64,000 bases of DNA from NCBI GenBank assembly GCA_038146805.1, contig JAYQSH010000005.1, forward strand, positions 248,001 to 312,000, given 5' to 3'. The position numbers and the translations under genes were made by a program. The notes below the pieces were generated by a model. That model saw only the letters and a list, made by a program, of their open reading frames with translations. It ran no database searches and was not told where the DNA came from. This document shows, piece by piece, positions 18,460 to 27,106 of this stretch. The first letter of the stretch is position 1. Every line of letters begins with the position of its first letter. Origin of the DNA: CAIYXB01 sp038146805. Lineage in GTDB: Bacteria; Cyanobacteriota; Vampirovibrionia; LMEP-6097.

Positions 18460-18774
18460 ATGCCAATGAACGAAAAACAAAAAAGAAAATTTCTCGCAGT
18501 TGTTCGCCAACTAAAAAAACAAAAGAATTTTACAGTTAAACAAGCTGAAATAGCTAAAGATATTAAAAACCTTGAAAAAGCTCAGGCTGAAATCAACAAG
18601 GTTGCACAAGAACATAAAGAAGAAGCGGCTGTACAAAAAGCAGCAGAAGCTGAAAACCAAAAATTACAAAATATTATCAATGATTTAAACGAATATATGA
18701 AAGTTCTACATCCTGAAGGCTTACTTGATTATGGTTCAGGTGCAAATGGTCAACAAGCTGTTGGGCAAGGTTAA
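18460..18774 (+). CDS. Hypothetical coiled-coil protein, 104 aa
   Basis: Not recognised. A basic N-terminus (NEKQKRKFLAVVRQLKKQK) leads to a Lys/Glu/Ala-rich helix with heptad spacing (about 25-75) and a Gly/Gln-rich tail. No signal peptide. The style matches the soluble helical genes at 12927-16905. Repeat copy C begins 29 nt after the stop. Confidence 0.6.
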   Translation: MPMNEKQKRKFLAVVRQLKKQKNFTVKQAEIAKDIKNLEKAQAEINKVAQEHKEEAAVQKAAEAENQKLQNIINDLNEYMKVLHPEGLLDYGSGANGQQAVGQG

Positions 18775-18802
18775 TTGTTTTAGCATCGACTTAATACTTT
18801 AT

Positions 18803-18877
18803 GGGACTGATTCCAAACCCTACTTATACCCAAATCTAAAGACTCGAGATACTTATTACGGGTTTGGAAGCACGCCC
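18803..18877. repeat. Palindromic repeat, hybrid copy C
   Basis: The left end GGGACTGATTCC is that of module E2, but from CCAAACCC onward the sequence is inverted module E1 (TCGAG centre, CACGCCC end). The join falls in the CCAAACCC octamer that both modules contain. Confidence 0.75.
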
Positions 18878-18936
18878 TTTATCTGCAAAGCTGAGTTTTT
18901 CAGCGTCTAGTTATTAGCTTTGCAATTTAAAACAAA

Positions 18937-20307
18937 CTAGTGATTACAATTAGGTCCATGTACATGACCTGCTTCACCATGCGCAGGGTTTAAGCTTTCT
19001 GGGTCAACTGGATTTAAATCAAAACTAACCGCTTCACGGATGAAAGTCATTGCTTTGTTTGATAAAACATCTAAGTTCAATTGATTAACAACAGCAGGCA
19101 TATCCATTTTTGACATATCATAATCCGGTGGAAAATTATATTTTGCCAATTCATTTTGAATATCTTCAGTCGATGCTTCAAATTTTTGTTCTTTAATTAC
19201 TTTAGTAATCAAAATTCCACGTTTTAATTTTTCTAAAGCCATTGACTCATCTTGTGAACGATCAAGTCCAGCAACAAATTGGGCAAAATTTTCATCTGAC
19301 ATTTGTTTTTGTTTTTTTAGGTTTGCTAAATCATGATCAATTTCTCTTTGAACCATAGCTGGTGAAATATTAAATTGAGTTTTATCAATCATTTCTTTTA
19401 AAATAGCTTCGTTAATCAAATTAGTTTCCACTTGTTCTTTTTGCTTAGTGATTTCTTCATTGATTTTTGCTTTGAGTTCATCTAAAGTTTCATGATTAGT
19501 TTTCTTTGCAAGCTCATCATCTAGTACAGGAATTTCAGGTCTTTTGATTTTATGAACTTTAACTTTAAAACGCGCTGGTCTACCTTTTAAATCTTCATCA
19601 TGATAGTTGTCAGGGAAAGCAACATCTAAAGTTTTTTCTTCGCCAGCTTTCATGCCAACCATTTGCTCTAAAAAGTTTTCAATAAATCTTCCCGGCTCAA
19701 CTATAATTTGATAATTTTCAGCACGCATGCCCGGCTTTGGAATCCAATTAGAGTCAGCATCTTGATACTCACCATCAAAATCAAACTCAATCTCATCTTT
19801 CATTTCAATACTCGCGCTTTCATCTAACTCGTTGTATTGAGCAAAATTTTGTGCAAGCCTTTCAAGAGTCTCATCTACTTGCTCTTGTAAATTAATATCA
19901 GGTACATCTACACTAAGCTTGATAGACTTTAGATCTGGTAGCTCAACTTCAGGATACAATTCAACTTTTGCTGTAATTGCAATCGGATCTTCAACATTAT
20001 TAAAATCAACTTTTTCAATATTCGTGATATGAATCACGTTCAAATTTTCTTGATTAAAAACTTCATCAAAAAGTTCAGAAATAAATCTATTGTCTAAAGT
20101 TTCAGCACGCACATATTCTTCACCTACATGCTCTTCAATAACTTTTGCTGGAGCTTTACCTTGACGAAAACCTTTAATTGTTAATTTTGAGCCTAATCTT
20201 TTTAATGTTCTTTCGTAATTTTCTTTTGCTCTTCCTGCTTCAGTTTCAAAACTAACTTCAACAACATTATTTTCGTCTTTATTTCCAACTTTTACTTTTA
20301 TAGCCAT
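18937..20307 (-). CDS. tig: Trigger factor
   Basis: This is the ribosome-bound chaperone and peptidyl-prolyl isomerase that receives nascent chains. An N-terminal ribosome-binding domain has the GFRQGKAPAKVIE signature (about 46-58). An FKBP domain follows (about 165-245), then the helical C-terminal domain. Length 456 aa is typical. The extreme C-terminus GHVHGPNCNH is His/Cys-rich and may bind metal. A TATAAT stands 8 nt before the ATG. The clpP/clpX genes that often follow tig are not present here. Confidence 0.96.
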   Translation of the reverse strand: MAIKVKVGNKDENNVVEVSFETEAGRAKENYERTLKRLGSKLTIKGFRQGKAPAKVIEEHVGEEYVRAETLDNRFISELFDEVFNQENLNVIHITNIEKVDFNNVEDPIAITAKVELYPEVELPDLKSIKLSVDVPDINLQEQVDETLERLAQNFAQYNELDESASIEMKDEIEFDFDGEYQDADSNWIPKPGMRAENYQIIVEPGRFIENFLEQMVGMKAGEEKTLDVAFPDNYHDEDLKGRPARFKVKVHKIKRPEIPVLDDELAKKTNHETLDELKAKINEEITKQKEQVETNLINEAILKEMIDKTQFNISPAMVQREIDHDLANLKKQKQMSDENFAQFVAGLDRSQDESMALEKLKRGILITKVIKEQKFEASTEDIQNELAKYNFPPDYDMSKMDMPAVVNQLNLDVLSNKAMTFIREAVSFDLNPVDPESLNPAHGEAGHVHGPNCNH

Positions 20308-20315
20308 AAGTGAAT

Positions 20316-20321
20316 ATTATA
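20316..20321 (-). promoter_or_regulatory. -10 box (TATAAT) 8 nt before the tig ATG
   Basis: The minus strand reads GGTTATAAT, ATTCACTT, ATG. No sequence close to TTGACA lies 16-18 nt upstream. Predicted leaderless promoter. Confidence 0.55.
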
Positions 20322-20350
20322 ACCAAAGCAAATATTGTAAGATGGTGCAT

Positions 20351-20752
20351 ATGAACAAAAAAAAGCTTTTCTTATCTTTTTTTATTATTCCAAGTTTATT
20401 TTTAGCTCTGATTTTTCTTAATATTTCTTGTGCAAGACAAAGCCAAAAAACAAAAAACACTGGTATAACTAACGCAAAAGGCTTACCTAGCTATGTTTTT
20501 TACTATGCTAAGTGGTGCGGATACTGCAAAAAAATGACTCCCGATATAATGCAAGCAAAAATAGCGCTTGCCGATAAAGTGTATTTCTATTTTGTAAATG
20601 TTGACAGTGTAGCTGGGCAAGAGTTTTCAAGTAAATACAGAAAGAACCAAGCTGGTATTCCACATTCTCAACTTTATGATGCACAAGGCAATTTTCTCAA
20701 AGAACAAATTGGTTTGATGTCATATAAAAAGATTTTGAATTTTGTTCAATAA
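20351..20752 (+). CDS. Thioredoxin-fold lipoprotein (WCGYC)
   Basis: A lipoprotein signal (lipobox LNISC, Cys about 27) anchors a thioredoxin domain outside the inner membrane. The domain has YAKWCGYCKKMTPDI with the CGYC active site and a cis-Pro loop GIPHSQLY. Probable role: thiol-disulfide exchange on envelope proteins. The ATG at 20351 is used; an upstream ATG (20342) would add three residues. It is convergent with the VKOR gene, so the redox genes form a cluster. Confidence 0.82.
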   Translation: MNKKKLFLSFFIIPSLFLALIFLNISCARQSQKTKNTGITNAKGLPSYVFYYAKWCGYCKKMTPDIMQAKIALADKVYFYFVNVDSVAGQEFSSKYRKNQAGIPHSQLYDAQGNFLKEQIGLMSYKKILNFVQ

Positions 20753-20757
20753 TTTTT

Positions 20758-21218
20758 TCATTTGTTTGTTTTTAAAGAAAAAAGATATACAAAACTAAAC
20801 AAAAACAAAGTTATGTGAGAGAGCATACAAAACTTACAAAAAAGTTTTAATTTTACTGACAGAATATATATAAAGCAAAGAGCAAAAGAGATACCGAGTA
20901 ATAACAAAATGCAAAAATTTTTCTTTGCGTATCTTTTTGCACTAGCTGAAAATTTGAAATTAATAAAGAAAAACAAATTGTCAGTAATAAAAAATAGGCA
21001 AAGCCAAAAACAGGAACCGGAATACCAAAGATCAAAGCATAGCTAGACATCATGACAGCATCACAATCTTGAGCACAAGTTAAATTTTTTAACATATCAC
21101 CAAGGTAATAAAATTTTATATATTTATAACTTAAAAAAGCAGAATTCAATAAAAGCACTAATAACAACAAGTATTGAAGTAGATACAAAGGTTTTTTTTG
21201 TTTTTTTTCTAAGTTCAC
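20758..21218 (-). CDS. Vitamin K epoxide reductase (VKOR)-family membrane oxidase, one frameshift
   Basis: VKOR proteins reoxidise periplasmic DsbA/thioredoxin-like partners using quinone. Four or five membrane segments are visible. The family's first cysteine pair is in CAQDCDAVMMSSYA and the quinone-side CxxC is in LFCKFCMLSHIT. The second half is in another frame; one base is missing near 20861-20872 (after LLLFALYIF). The corrected length is about 153 aa, a minimal VKOR without a fused thioredoxin. Separate thioredoxin-fold lipoproteins are encoded on both sides. The start is a GTG 8 nt from a TATAAT. Confidence 0.82.
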
Positions 21219-21226
21219 TAATAGAG

Positions 21227-21236
21227 ATTATATAAT
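21227..21236. promoter_or_regulatory. Palindromic bidirectional -10 (ATTATATAAT)
   Basis: The 10-bp perfect palindrome contains TATAAT on both strands. On the plus strand the box ends 7 nt before the ATG at 21244. On the minus strand it ends 8 nt before the GTG at 21218. Both divergent redox genes can therefore be leaderless and share one open complex site. Confidence 0.6.
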
Positions 21237-21243
21237 TAATTGC

Positions 21244-21876
21244 ATGAAACTTAAAAAGCTTTATCTAATTTGCCTAGTTTTTTGCTCAGCTTTTGTTTTT
21301 AATGCATGTAGCAAAAACTCAGATGCCGAACATAATGTCGAAATACCTGATACTCAAGCAAACATGGATACAGAAGCTCAAAAAGTAGAGCTTAAAGAAG
21401 GTGATCAACTCAAAGAAATTTTAAAATCAATCGAGTTAAAAAATACTTTTGGCTTTAAACAAAATTTAGCCAAAGTCATGGGCAAAGAAAAAACTTTAAT
21501 TGCGGTTGTCAAAACAGGTTGTGTTTTTTGTGAGTCAATGCTCGCAGTAAAATCAAGTACCAAGACAAACACAAAAGCAAAATTTATTGTTGTAGTTTCT
21601 TCTTTTCATTCTGAATTTGCAGATTTCCAAGATAAACACAATCAATACAGATCAGCAGGTGGCGAGTGGTATTATGATTTTAATAATGACTTCGCTACAA
21701 AGCTTGGCATAGAAGGCTTTCCAAGATTTTTTCTTATAAACAAAAAAGGCGAACTCGAAAAAGATCAATCAGGTTTAATCACACCTGAGGATGAGTCTGT
21801 TTTAGAAGGTAAAGAATTTGCGGAAGTTTTACAAAAGCTTGCTGAAGAAACAGTAAAATGGTTTACAACTATTTAA
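21244..21876 (+). CDS. Thioredoxin-fold lipoprotein (CVFC)
   Basis: A lipobox FNACS (Cys about 22) is followed by an acidic linker and a thioredoxin-like domain with VKTGCVFCESM as the active site and GIEGFPRFFLINKKGEL as the cis-Pro region. It is divergent from the VKOR gene across a shared promoter, so it is the likely VKOR partner. The CVFC dipeptide differs from the CGYC of the lipoprotein at 20351, suggesting a different redox potential. 210 aa. Confidence 0.78.
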   Translation: MKLKKLYLICLVFCSAFVFNACSKNSDAEHNVEIPDTQANMDTEAQKVELKEGDQLKEILKSIELKNTFGFKQNLAKVMGKEKTLIAVVKTGCVFCESMLAVKSSTKTNTKAKFIVVVSSFHSEFADFQDKHNQYRSAGGEWYYDFNNDFATKLGIEGFPRFFLINKKGELEKDQSGLITPEDESVLEGKEFAEVLQKLAEETVKWFTTI

Positions 21877-21895
21877 ACAAAAGGATAAACAAACA

Positions 21896-23197
21896 ATGGT
21901 TACAAAATTAAGTGAACTAAAAAAAACAGATTTAGAAAATACTAACGTTATTTTAAGAGTGGATTTTAATGTACCTTTAAATGGACAAACAATCACCGAT
22001 GACACTCGAATTCAAGCCGCTATTCCTACCATAAAGTTTCTACTTGAAAATGGGGCAAAGCCAATTATCATAAGTCATTTAGGAAGACCTAAAGGTAAAG
22101 TAGTTGAGGAATTAAGATTAAATCCAATTGCCCAAAGACTAGAAGAATTAACACAAACAACAGTAATCAAATTAGATGAAGCTGTTGGACCCGAAGTAAA
22201 AAAAGCAAGCTTAGCTTTAAAACAACAGCAAATTTTACTTTTAGAAAACATCCGCTTCTACCCCGGAGAAGAAACTAATGATGCTAATTTTGCAAAAGAA
22301 CTCTCTGAACTAGCAACAATTTATGTCAACGATGCCTTTGGAGCGGCTCATAGAGCACATGCAAGTACTCAAGGTATCACTAACTATACGCAAAGAGCAG
22401 TTGCTGGCTTTTTGATGTCCAAAGAACTTGAAATGCTTGGTTCTAAATTGGCAAATCCAGAAAGACCATTTACAGCAATTATTGGTGGTTCAAAAATTAG
22501 CTCTAAAATAACTGTTTTAAAAAACCTTGTAAAAAAAGTTGATACGCTAATTATTGGCGGCGGCATGGCGTTTACTTTTGCAAAGGCACAAGGAGCCTCA
22601 ATCGGTAAAAGTATTTGCGAAGATGATCAACTTGAAACAGCGCGTGAAATTATCAACCTAGCTGACGATTTTGATACTGCTTTAATATTGCCAAAAGATA
22701 CCATCGCTACAAAAGCAAATATTTTTTCAGGTGACTTTAAAGAAACAGATATCGTAGAATCTGAAATTTTTAATGCCAAAGAAATCCCAAGTGATTATGA
22801 AGGACTTGATATTGGACCTGAAACACAAAAACAATTTGTTCAATTAATTAATCAATCTAGAACCGTTGTTTGGAATGGTCCGGTTGGTGTTTTTGAATTT
22901 GATAGTTTTGCAAGCGGCACCAAAGCTTGTGCACTTGCTCTAAAAGAACTAACACAAAAAGAAGGAGTTACTATTATTGGTGGTGGAGATTCAGTAGCGG
23001 CTTTAGAAAAATTCCAAATTACAAAAGAAAGCTACACGCATGTCAGTACTGGTGGAGGAGCTTCTTTGGAATTTTTAGAAGGTAAAACTTTACCGGGAGT
23101 TGCTTGTTTAGAAAACTACAACGAAGATGATTATCAAACCAATGAAAGCAAAGACGACTCAAACTTCAAAAAAGAAATTGAAAAAGTAAGAACTTAA
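21896..23197 (+). CDS. pgk: Phosphoglycerate kinase
   Basis: The enzyme makes ATP and 3-phosphoglycerate from 1,3-bisphosphoglycerate. It has RVDFNVPL (21-28), ISHLGRPKG, LLENIRFYPGEE, VNDAFGAAHRAHAST, PFTAIIGGSKISSK and the C-terminal STGGGASLEFLEG. At 433 aa it carries an extra acidic/Lys tail of about 25 residues. AAGGAT precedes the ATG. The murJ ATG follows the TAA directly, so pgk and murJ are co-transcribed. Confidence 0.97.
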   Translation: MVTKLSELKKTDLENTNVILRVDFNVPLNGQTITDDTRIQAAIPTIKFLLENGAKPIIISHLGRPKGKVVEELRLNPIAQRLEELTQTTVIKLDEAVGPEVKKASLALKQQQILLLENIRFYPGEETNDANFAKELSELATIYVNDAFGAAHRAHASTQGITNYTQRAVAGFLMSKELEMLGSKLANPERPFTAIIGGSKISSKITVLKNLVKKVDTLIIGGGMAFTFAKAQGASIGKSICEDDQLETAREIINLADDFDTALILPKDTIATKANIFSGDFKETDIVESEIFNAKEIPSDYEGLDIGPETQKQFVQLINQSRTVVWNGPVGVFEFDSFASGTKACALALKELTQKEGVTIIGGGDSVAALEKFQITKESYTHVSTGGGASLEFLEGKTLPGVACLENYNEDDYQTNESKDDSNFKKEIEKVRT

Positions 23198-24490
23198 ATG
23201 TTTAAAATCGCAAGCTTAGTTGCAATTCTCACAGTTTTTAGTAAGATACTTGGTCTTGTAAGAGACCTTGTGATTGCACATTACTTTGGAACCTCTATGC
23301 AAGCAGATGCTTTTAATATTGCTTATTTGCTTACTGGTAATTTTTTTATAATACTTGGCGGCATTGGTGGTCCTTTTTATAGCTCGATGGTAGCTATTTT
23401 GCCAAAAATACAAGCACAAAAATTTACAAGCACAGAATTCATTAAGCAAGTATTGAAAAAACTTTTTTTATTTTCTTGTGGCTTTGCTTTTTTGATTTTT
23501 ATTTTTAAAGAGTTTTTATTAAAGATCTTTATTGATGCTCAAGAGAGTCCAGAATATTTTCAATTGGCTTTAAAAAATATTGATATTTTATTGGCACTTG
23601 TGGTTATAACAGCTCCAGTAGGTATTATTTTTGCTTGTTTGAATTGTTTTAAAAAATATCTTGCGCCCAGTCTAGCACCTGCATTGGTAAATATTGTACT
23701 TATTGCTATTTTGCTTGCCATGGGAGATTCACATAACGGTTTAGCACTTGCAATCGGAACAAGCATTGGTGGCGTTTTAAGTTTGCTGATTCAAATACCT
23801 TTTCTTAAGGAAAAAGCACAAAATTTAATCGCCCTAACACAAGAAAATCTCAGCAAATACAAAAAAGATTTTTATATTTTGTTGATACCAGCCCTGCTAA
23901 GTACTTTTTCAACTCAAATTATGGTTTTTATTGATAGCTATTTTTGTAAATCTTTAGCAGAAGGATCATGGACTGCAATCACAATCTCAAATCGGCTTAT
24001 ACAAATGCCGCTTGGAGTTTTACTCACAGCTTTTTTGGTACCTGTGTTTCCCAAAATCTCACAAATGATCGAAGAAAAACGCTTCACTAGAATAAAAGAG
24101 GTTCTAACAAAATCACTTGCTGTTTTAATTGGTATTTGTATTCCGGGGATTATAATTTCCGTTCTTTATCCAAAAGAAATCATCGCTTTTATTTTTGAAA
24201 GAGGTGCATTTGATGCCAATTCAACTTTGCTGGTGTCGCAAGTTTTTGTATTTTTGGTTTTATCTATGATTCCTTTTATTTTAAGAGACTCTTTCACCCG
24301 AACTTTATATTGCTTTAACGATAGTAAAAGTCCATTTTATGTAATGCTTGTTGCTATCGCCCTAAAAATCACTCTTAATGCAATCCTAGTACCAAAATTA
24401 GGTATTAGCGCCATTGCCATCACAACAGTGGCAAGCTCTTGTTTTAATGCTTTTTGTTTGTTTTTTATACTAAAAACAAAGTTCAAATAA
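23198..24490 (+). CDS. murJ: Lipid II flippase MurJ (MviN family)
   Basis: MurJ moves lipid II across the inner membrane for peptidoglycan synthesis. The N-terminus VFSKILGLVRDLVIAHYFGTSMQADAFNIAY is the family signature. About a dozen membrane segments follow. At 430 aa it is shorter than the usual 500 or so, apparently lacking the last two helices, as in some other phyla. It begins immediately after pgk and lies 52 nt before ftsE. Confidence 0.93.
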   Translation: MFKIASLVAILTVFSKILGLVRDLVIAHYFGTSMQADAFNIAYLLTGNFFIILGGIGGPFYSSMVAILPKIQAQKFTSTEFIKQVLKKLFLFSCGFAFLIFIFKEFLLKIFIDAQESPEYFQLALKNIDILLALVVITAPVGIIFACLNCFKKYLAPSLAPALVNIVLIAILLAMGDSHNGLALAIGTSIGGVLSLLIQIPFLKEKAQNLIALTQENLSKYKKDFYILLIPALLSTFSTQIMVFIDSYFCKSLAEGSWTAITISNRLIQMPLGVLLTAFLVPVFPKISQMIEEKRFTRIKEVLTKSLAVLIGICIPGIIISVLYPKEIIAFIFERGAFDANSTLLVSQVFVFLVLSMIPFILRDSFTRTLYCFNDSKSPFYVMLVAIALKITLNAILVPKLGISAIAITTVASSCFNAFCLFFILKTKFK

Positions 24491-24542
24491 CATCAAAAAG
24501 CGTTTGCTTGTATAATTAGTAAAATAAAGACTAAAAGCAATT

Positions 24543-25232
24543 ATGATCAAATTAAACCAAGTCAGCAAAACATACGGCAATATCAAAGCTTTAGATGAAG
24601 TTTCTTTAGAAATTAACGCTGGTGAAATGGTTTTAATTGTTGGTGCTAGTGGTGCCGGTAAATCAACCTTAATGAAATTACTTTATCAAGAGGAAAAACC
24701 TGATAAAGGACAAATTGTTATTGGTAATATTGATGTCAGTTCTTTATCACACACAAAAGTCCCTTTTTTAAGAAGAAGAATGGGCATTATATTTCAAGAT
24801 TTTAAATTGTTACCAAATAAATCCGCATTCGAAAATGTTGCCTACGCACTGCGCGGGCTTGGTGCCGAAGAATATGAAATTCAAAAAAGAGTTTCTGGTG
24901 CTTTAAAATTAGTTGGTTTAATTGATAGAGCCTTTAACTTACCTTGCGAACTTTCTGGTGGTGAGCAACAAAGAGTTGGTATCGCCAGAGCAATCGTACA
25001 AGGACCACCACTAGTTATCGCGGATGAACCAACTGGAAACTTAGATCCTAGTACGAGTTTGGATATTTTTAATTTACTAGAAAAAATTGCCCAAAGAGGT
25101 ACAACAATCTTGATCAGTACGCACAATCAAGAAATTGTAAAAAGATACGGCAAACGCGTTATTACTTTGGATAAAGGCAAAGTGATTTCAGACACAGGCT
25201 CTGTAAACATTTCAGGGTTTAGCTATCAATAA
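24543..25232 (+). CDS. ftsE: Cell division ATPase FtsE
   Basis: FtsE works with FtsX to activate septal peptidoglycan hydrolases. It has Walker A VGASGAGKST, Q-loop IIFQDFKLLPNKSAFENV (the FQDF form is typical of FtsE), signature LSGGEQQRVGIARA and Walker B VIADEPTGNLDP. 229 aa. ftsX follows 9 nt later. A TTGTATAAT sequence lies about 25 nt upstream of the ATG. Confidence 0.95.
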   Translation: MIKLNQVSKTYGNIKALDEVSLEINAGEMVLIVGASGAGKSTLMKLLYQEEKPDKGQIVIGNIDVSSLSHTKVPFLRRRMGIIFQDFKLLPNKSAFENVAYALRGLGAEEYEIQKRVSGALKLVGLIDRAFNLPCELSGGEQQRVGIARAIVQGPPLVIADEPTGNLDPSTSLDIFNLLEKIAQRGTTILISTHNQEIVKRYGKRVITLDKGKVISDTGSVNISGFSYQ

Positions 25233-25241
25233 AGGTTATTT

Positions 25242-26117
25242 ATGAGAGAACTTAGAATTATATGGCGATCATTAATCGAAGCTTACGACAGTATTAAAGC
25301 TACAAGCTTTTCTAATATCATTGTTATTAGTATTCTAGCTGTAGCTCTTGCACTTTTTGGTGGGGTTTTGCAATTTAACTCTTCAATCAAACAAATTTCA
25401 CAAAACCTTGATACACAATTAGAGTTTTCTGTTTACTTACTGGACAGTGCAACACCAAGTGAAATAGCAAAATCGATTAGTGAAATCAAAGAAGTAGATA
25501 AGGTTGAAATCATTACTAAACAAATTGCATGGCAAAGATTCAAAGAAAGGTTTAATTTTGATGACCAATCTGGAAACCCTTTACCAAACACTCTGCACGT
25601 CAACATTAGAAGACCACAAGATCTTGATACAGTTGTCAATCAAGTAAAAAAACTTTCTGGTATCGAACAAATTAGTTACGCACCTGAATTATTTAATGAT
25701 CTTGATAAAATTCGCTCTGTACTATTTTCTTTTGGAGTATTAATCACTTTGATTTTAGCCGCTGGTACAATTACAATTGTTTCTAATACCATTCAACTAG
25801 TGATCAAAAGCAAATCTTTAGAAATTGAGATTTTAAGATTAGTTGGAGTTGACGATTGGTTTATTAGAGGTCCATTTATTTTTCATGGTATTTTTTATGG
25901 TATTGCATCTGCCATAGTTGCTTTTATACCTTTACTTTTTTTCCAAAACTTTATCTGGAATTCATTTACATCTTCAATTAAAACCATCATGCCGGTCACT
26001 TTCAATTTTAATTCTGGTACTGATTTGGGTATGATATTTTTAGTACTAAGCCTGACTGGAATTTTAGTTTGTGGTGTTAGTAGCTATGTAACAACGGAGA
26101 AATATATAAAAATATAA
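25242..26117 (+). CDS. ftsX: Cell division protein FtsX
   Basis: This is the membrane partner of FtsE: four membrane segments with an extracytoplasmic loop between the first and second (about 50-165) that in the family contacts hydrolase regulators. NTLHVNIRRPQDLDTVVNQV in that loop and the C-terminal permease region with LRLVGVDDWFIRGPFIFHGIFYG match FtsX. 291 aa. Its stop overlaps the ATG of the next glycosyltransferase by one base. Confidence 0.93.
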   Translation: MRELRIIWRSLIEAYDSIKATSFSNIIVISILAVALALFGGVLQFNSSIKQISQNLDTQLEFSVYLLDSATPSEIAKSISEIKEVDKVEIITKQIAWQRFKERFNFDDQSGNPLPNTLHVNIRRPQDLDTVVNQVKKLSGIEQISYAPELFNDLDKIRSVLFSFGVLITLILAAGTITIVSNTIQLVIKSKSLEIEILRLVGVDDWFIRGPFIFHGIFYGIASAIVAFIPLLFFQNFIWNSFTSSIKTIMPVTFNFNSGTDLGMIFLVLSLTGILVCGVSSYVTTEKYIKI

Positions 26118-27106
26118 TGGAAACTCAAATACAAGAAAATCTAGTAGAAACAGAAGTAAAAAAATATGACATTTCTATTTTTGTACCTGTTTATAACGAA
26201 GAAGAAAGTTTAGAAATTCTCAATAACAAAATCATCGAAGCTTGCTCTCAAACCTCTTATAGCTTTGAAATCATCTATGTTGATGATGGCAGTAAAGATA
26301 GAAGCTTTGAAATTTTAACTTCATTTGCTCAAGCTCGAAGTAATATTAAAGTCATCAAATTCAGAAGAAATTTTGGACAAACAGCAGCAATGTCGGCTGG
26401 AATTGATGTGGCAGAAGGTAAAGTGCTGATACCGATGGATTCAGATCTGCAAAATGATCCTGCCGATATTCCAAGACTAATGGAAAAAATCAATGAAGGC
26501 TATGATGTAGTAAGCGGTTGGAGAAAAAACAGAAAAGATACTTTTGTTAATAGAAAATTACCTTCGATGATTGCAAATAAAATCATCTCTTGGATTTCAG
26601 GTGTTGATTTACATGACTATGGTTGCACTTTAAAAGCTTACAAATGTGAAGTGCTAAAAGACGTTAGATTATATGGTGAATTACACCGCTTTATTCCTAT
26701 TTGTGCAAGTTGGGTTGGTGCAAAAGTAACTGAGATTCCCGTCAATCATCACGAAAGACAATTTGGTCAATCTAAATACGGTATCAATAGAACATTTAAA
26801 GTGATCTTAGATTTAATTTTGATGAAATTTTTAACTGATTACATCACCAAACCAATTTACTTTTTTGGTGGCACAGCTTTTTTAAGTATTGTTATTTCAA
26901 TGCTTGCTTTTGCTGGATCAGTTGTTATGAAAATCTTTCAAGCAGTTGATTTTGATGATACACCGCTACCATTACTTGGTGCCATGTTCTTTACTGTTTC
27001 AATTCAACTCTTTATGATGGGAATTTTAGCTGACATGATTATGAGAACTTATTACGAATCGCAAGACAAGCGAATCTATTCTGTTGCAGCTAGTCTCAAT
27101 ACATGA
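26117..27106 (+). CDS. Polyprenyl-phosphate glycosyltransferase (GtrB/Dpm1-like GT2)
   Basis: It would transfer a hexose from a nucleotide sugar to a polyprenyl phosphate. The GT-A domain has SIFVPVYNEEESLEIL, IIYVDDGSKDRSFEIL, FRRNFGQTAAMSAGID, PMDSDLQNDP (DxD) and the acceptor-loop RFIPICASWVGAKVTEIPVNHHERQFGQSKYG. Two C-terminal membrane helices (about 248-272 and 285-308) are characteristic of GtrB. It is co-transcribed with ftsX and the following gene. 329 aa. Confidence 0.9.
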   Translation: METQIQENLVETEVKKYDISIFVPVYNEEESLEILNNKIIEACSQTSYSFEIIYVDDGSKDRSFEILTSFAQARSNIKVIKFRRNFGQTAAMSAGIDVAEGKVLIPMDSDLQNDPADIPRLMEKINEGYDVVSGWRKNRKDTFVNRKLPSMIANKIISWISGVDLHDYGCTLKAYKCEVLKDVRLYGELHRFIPICASWVGAKVTEIPVNHHERQFGQSKYGINRTFKVILDLILMKFLTDYITKPIYFFGGTAFLSIVISMLAFAGSVVMKIFQAVDFDDTPLPLLGAMFFTVSIQLFMMGILADMIMRTYYESQDKRIYSVAASLNT

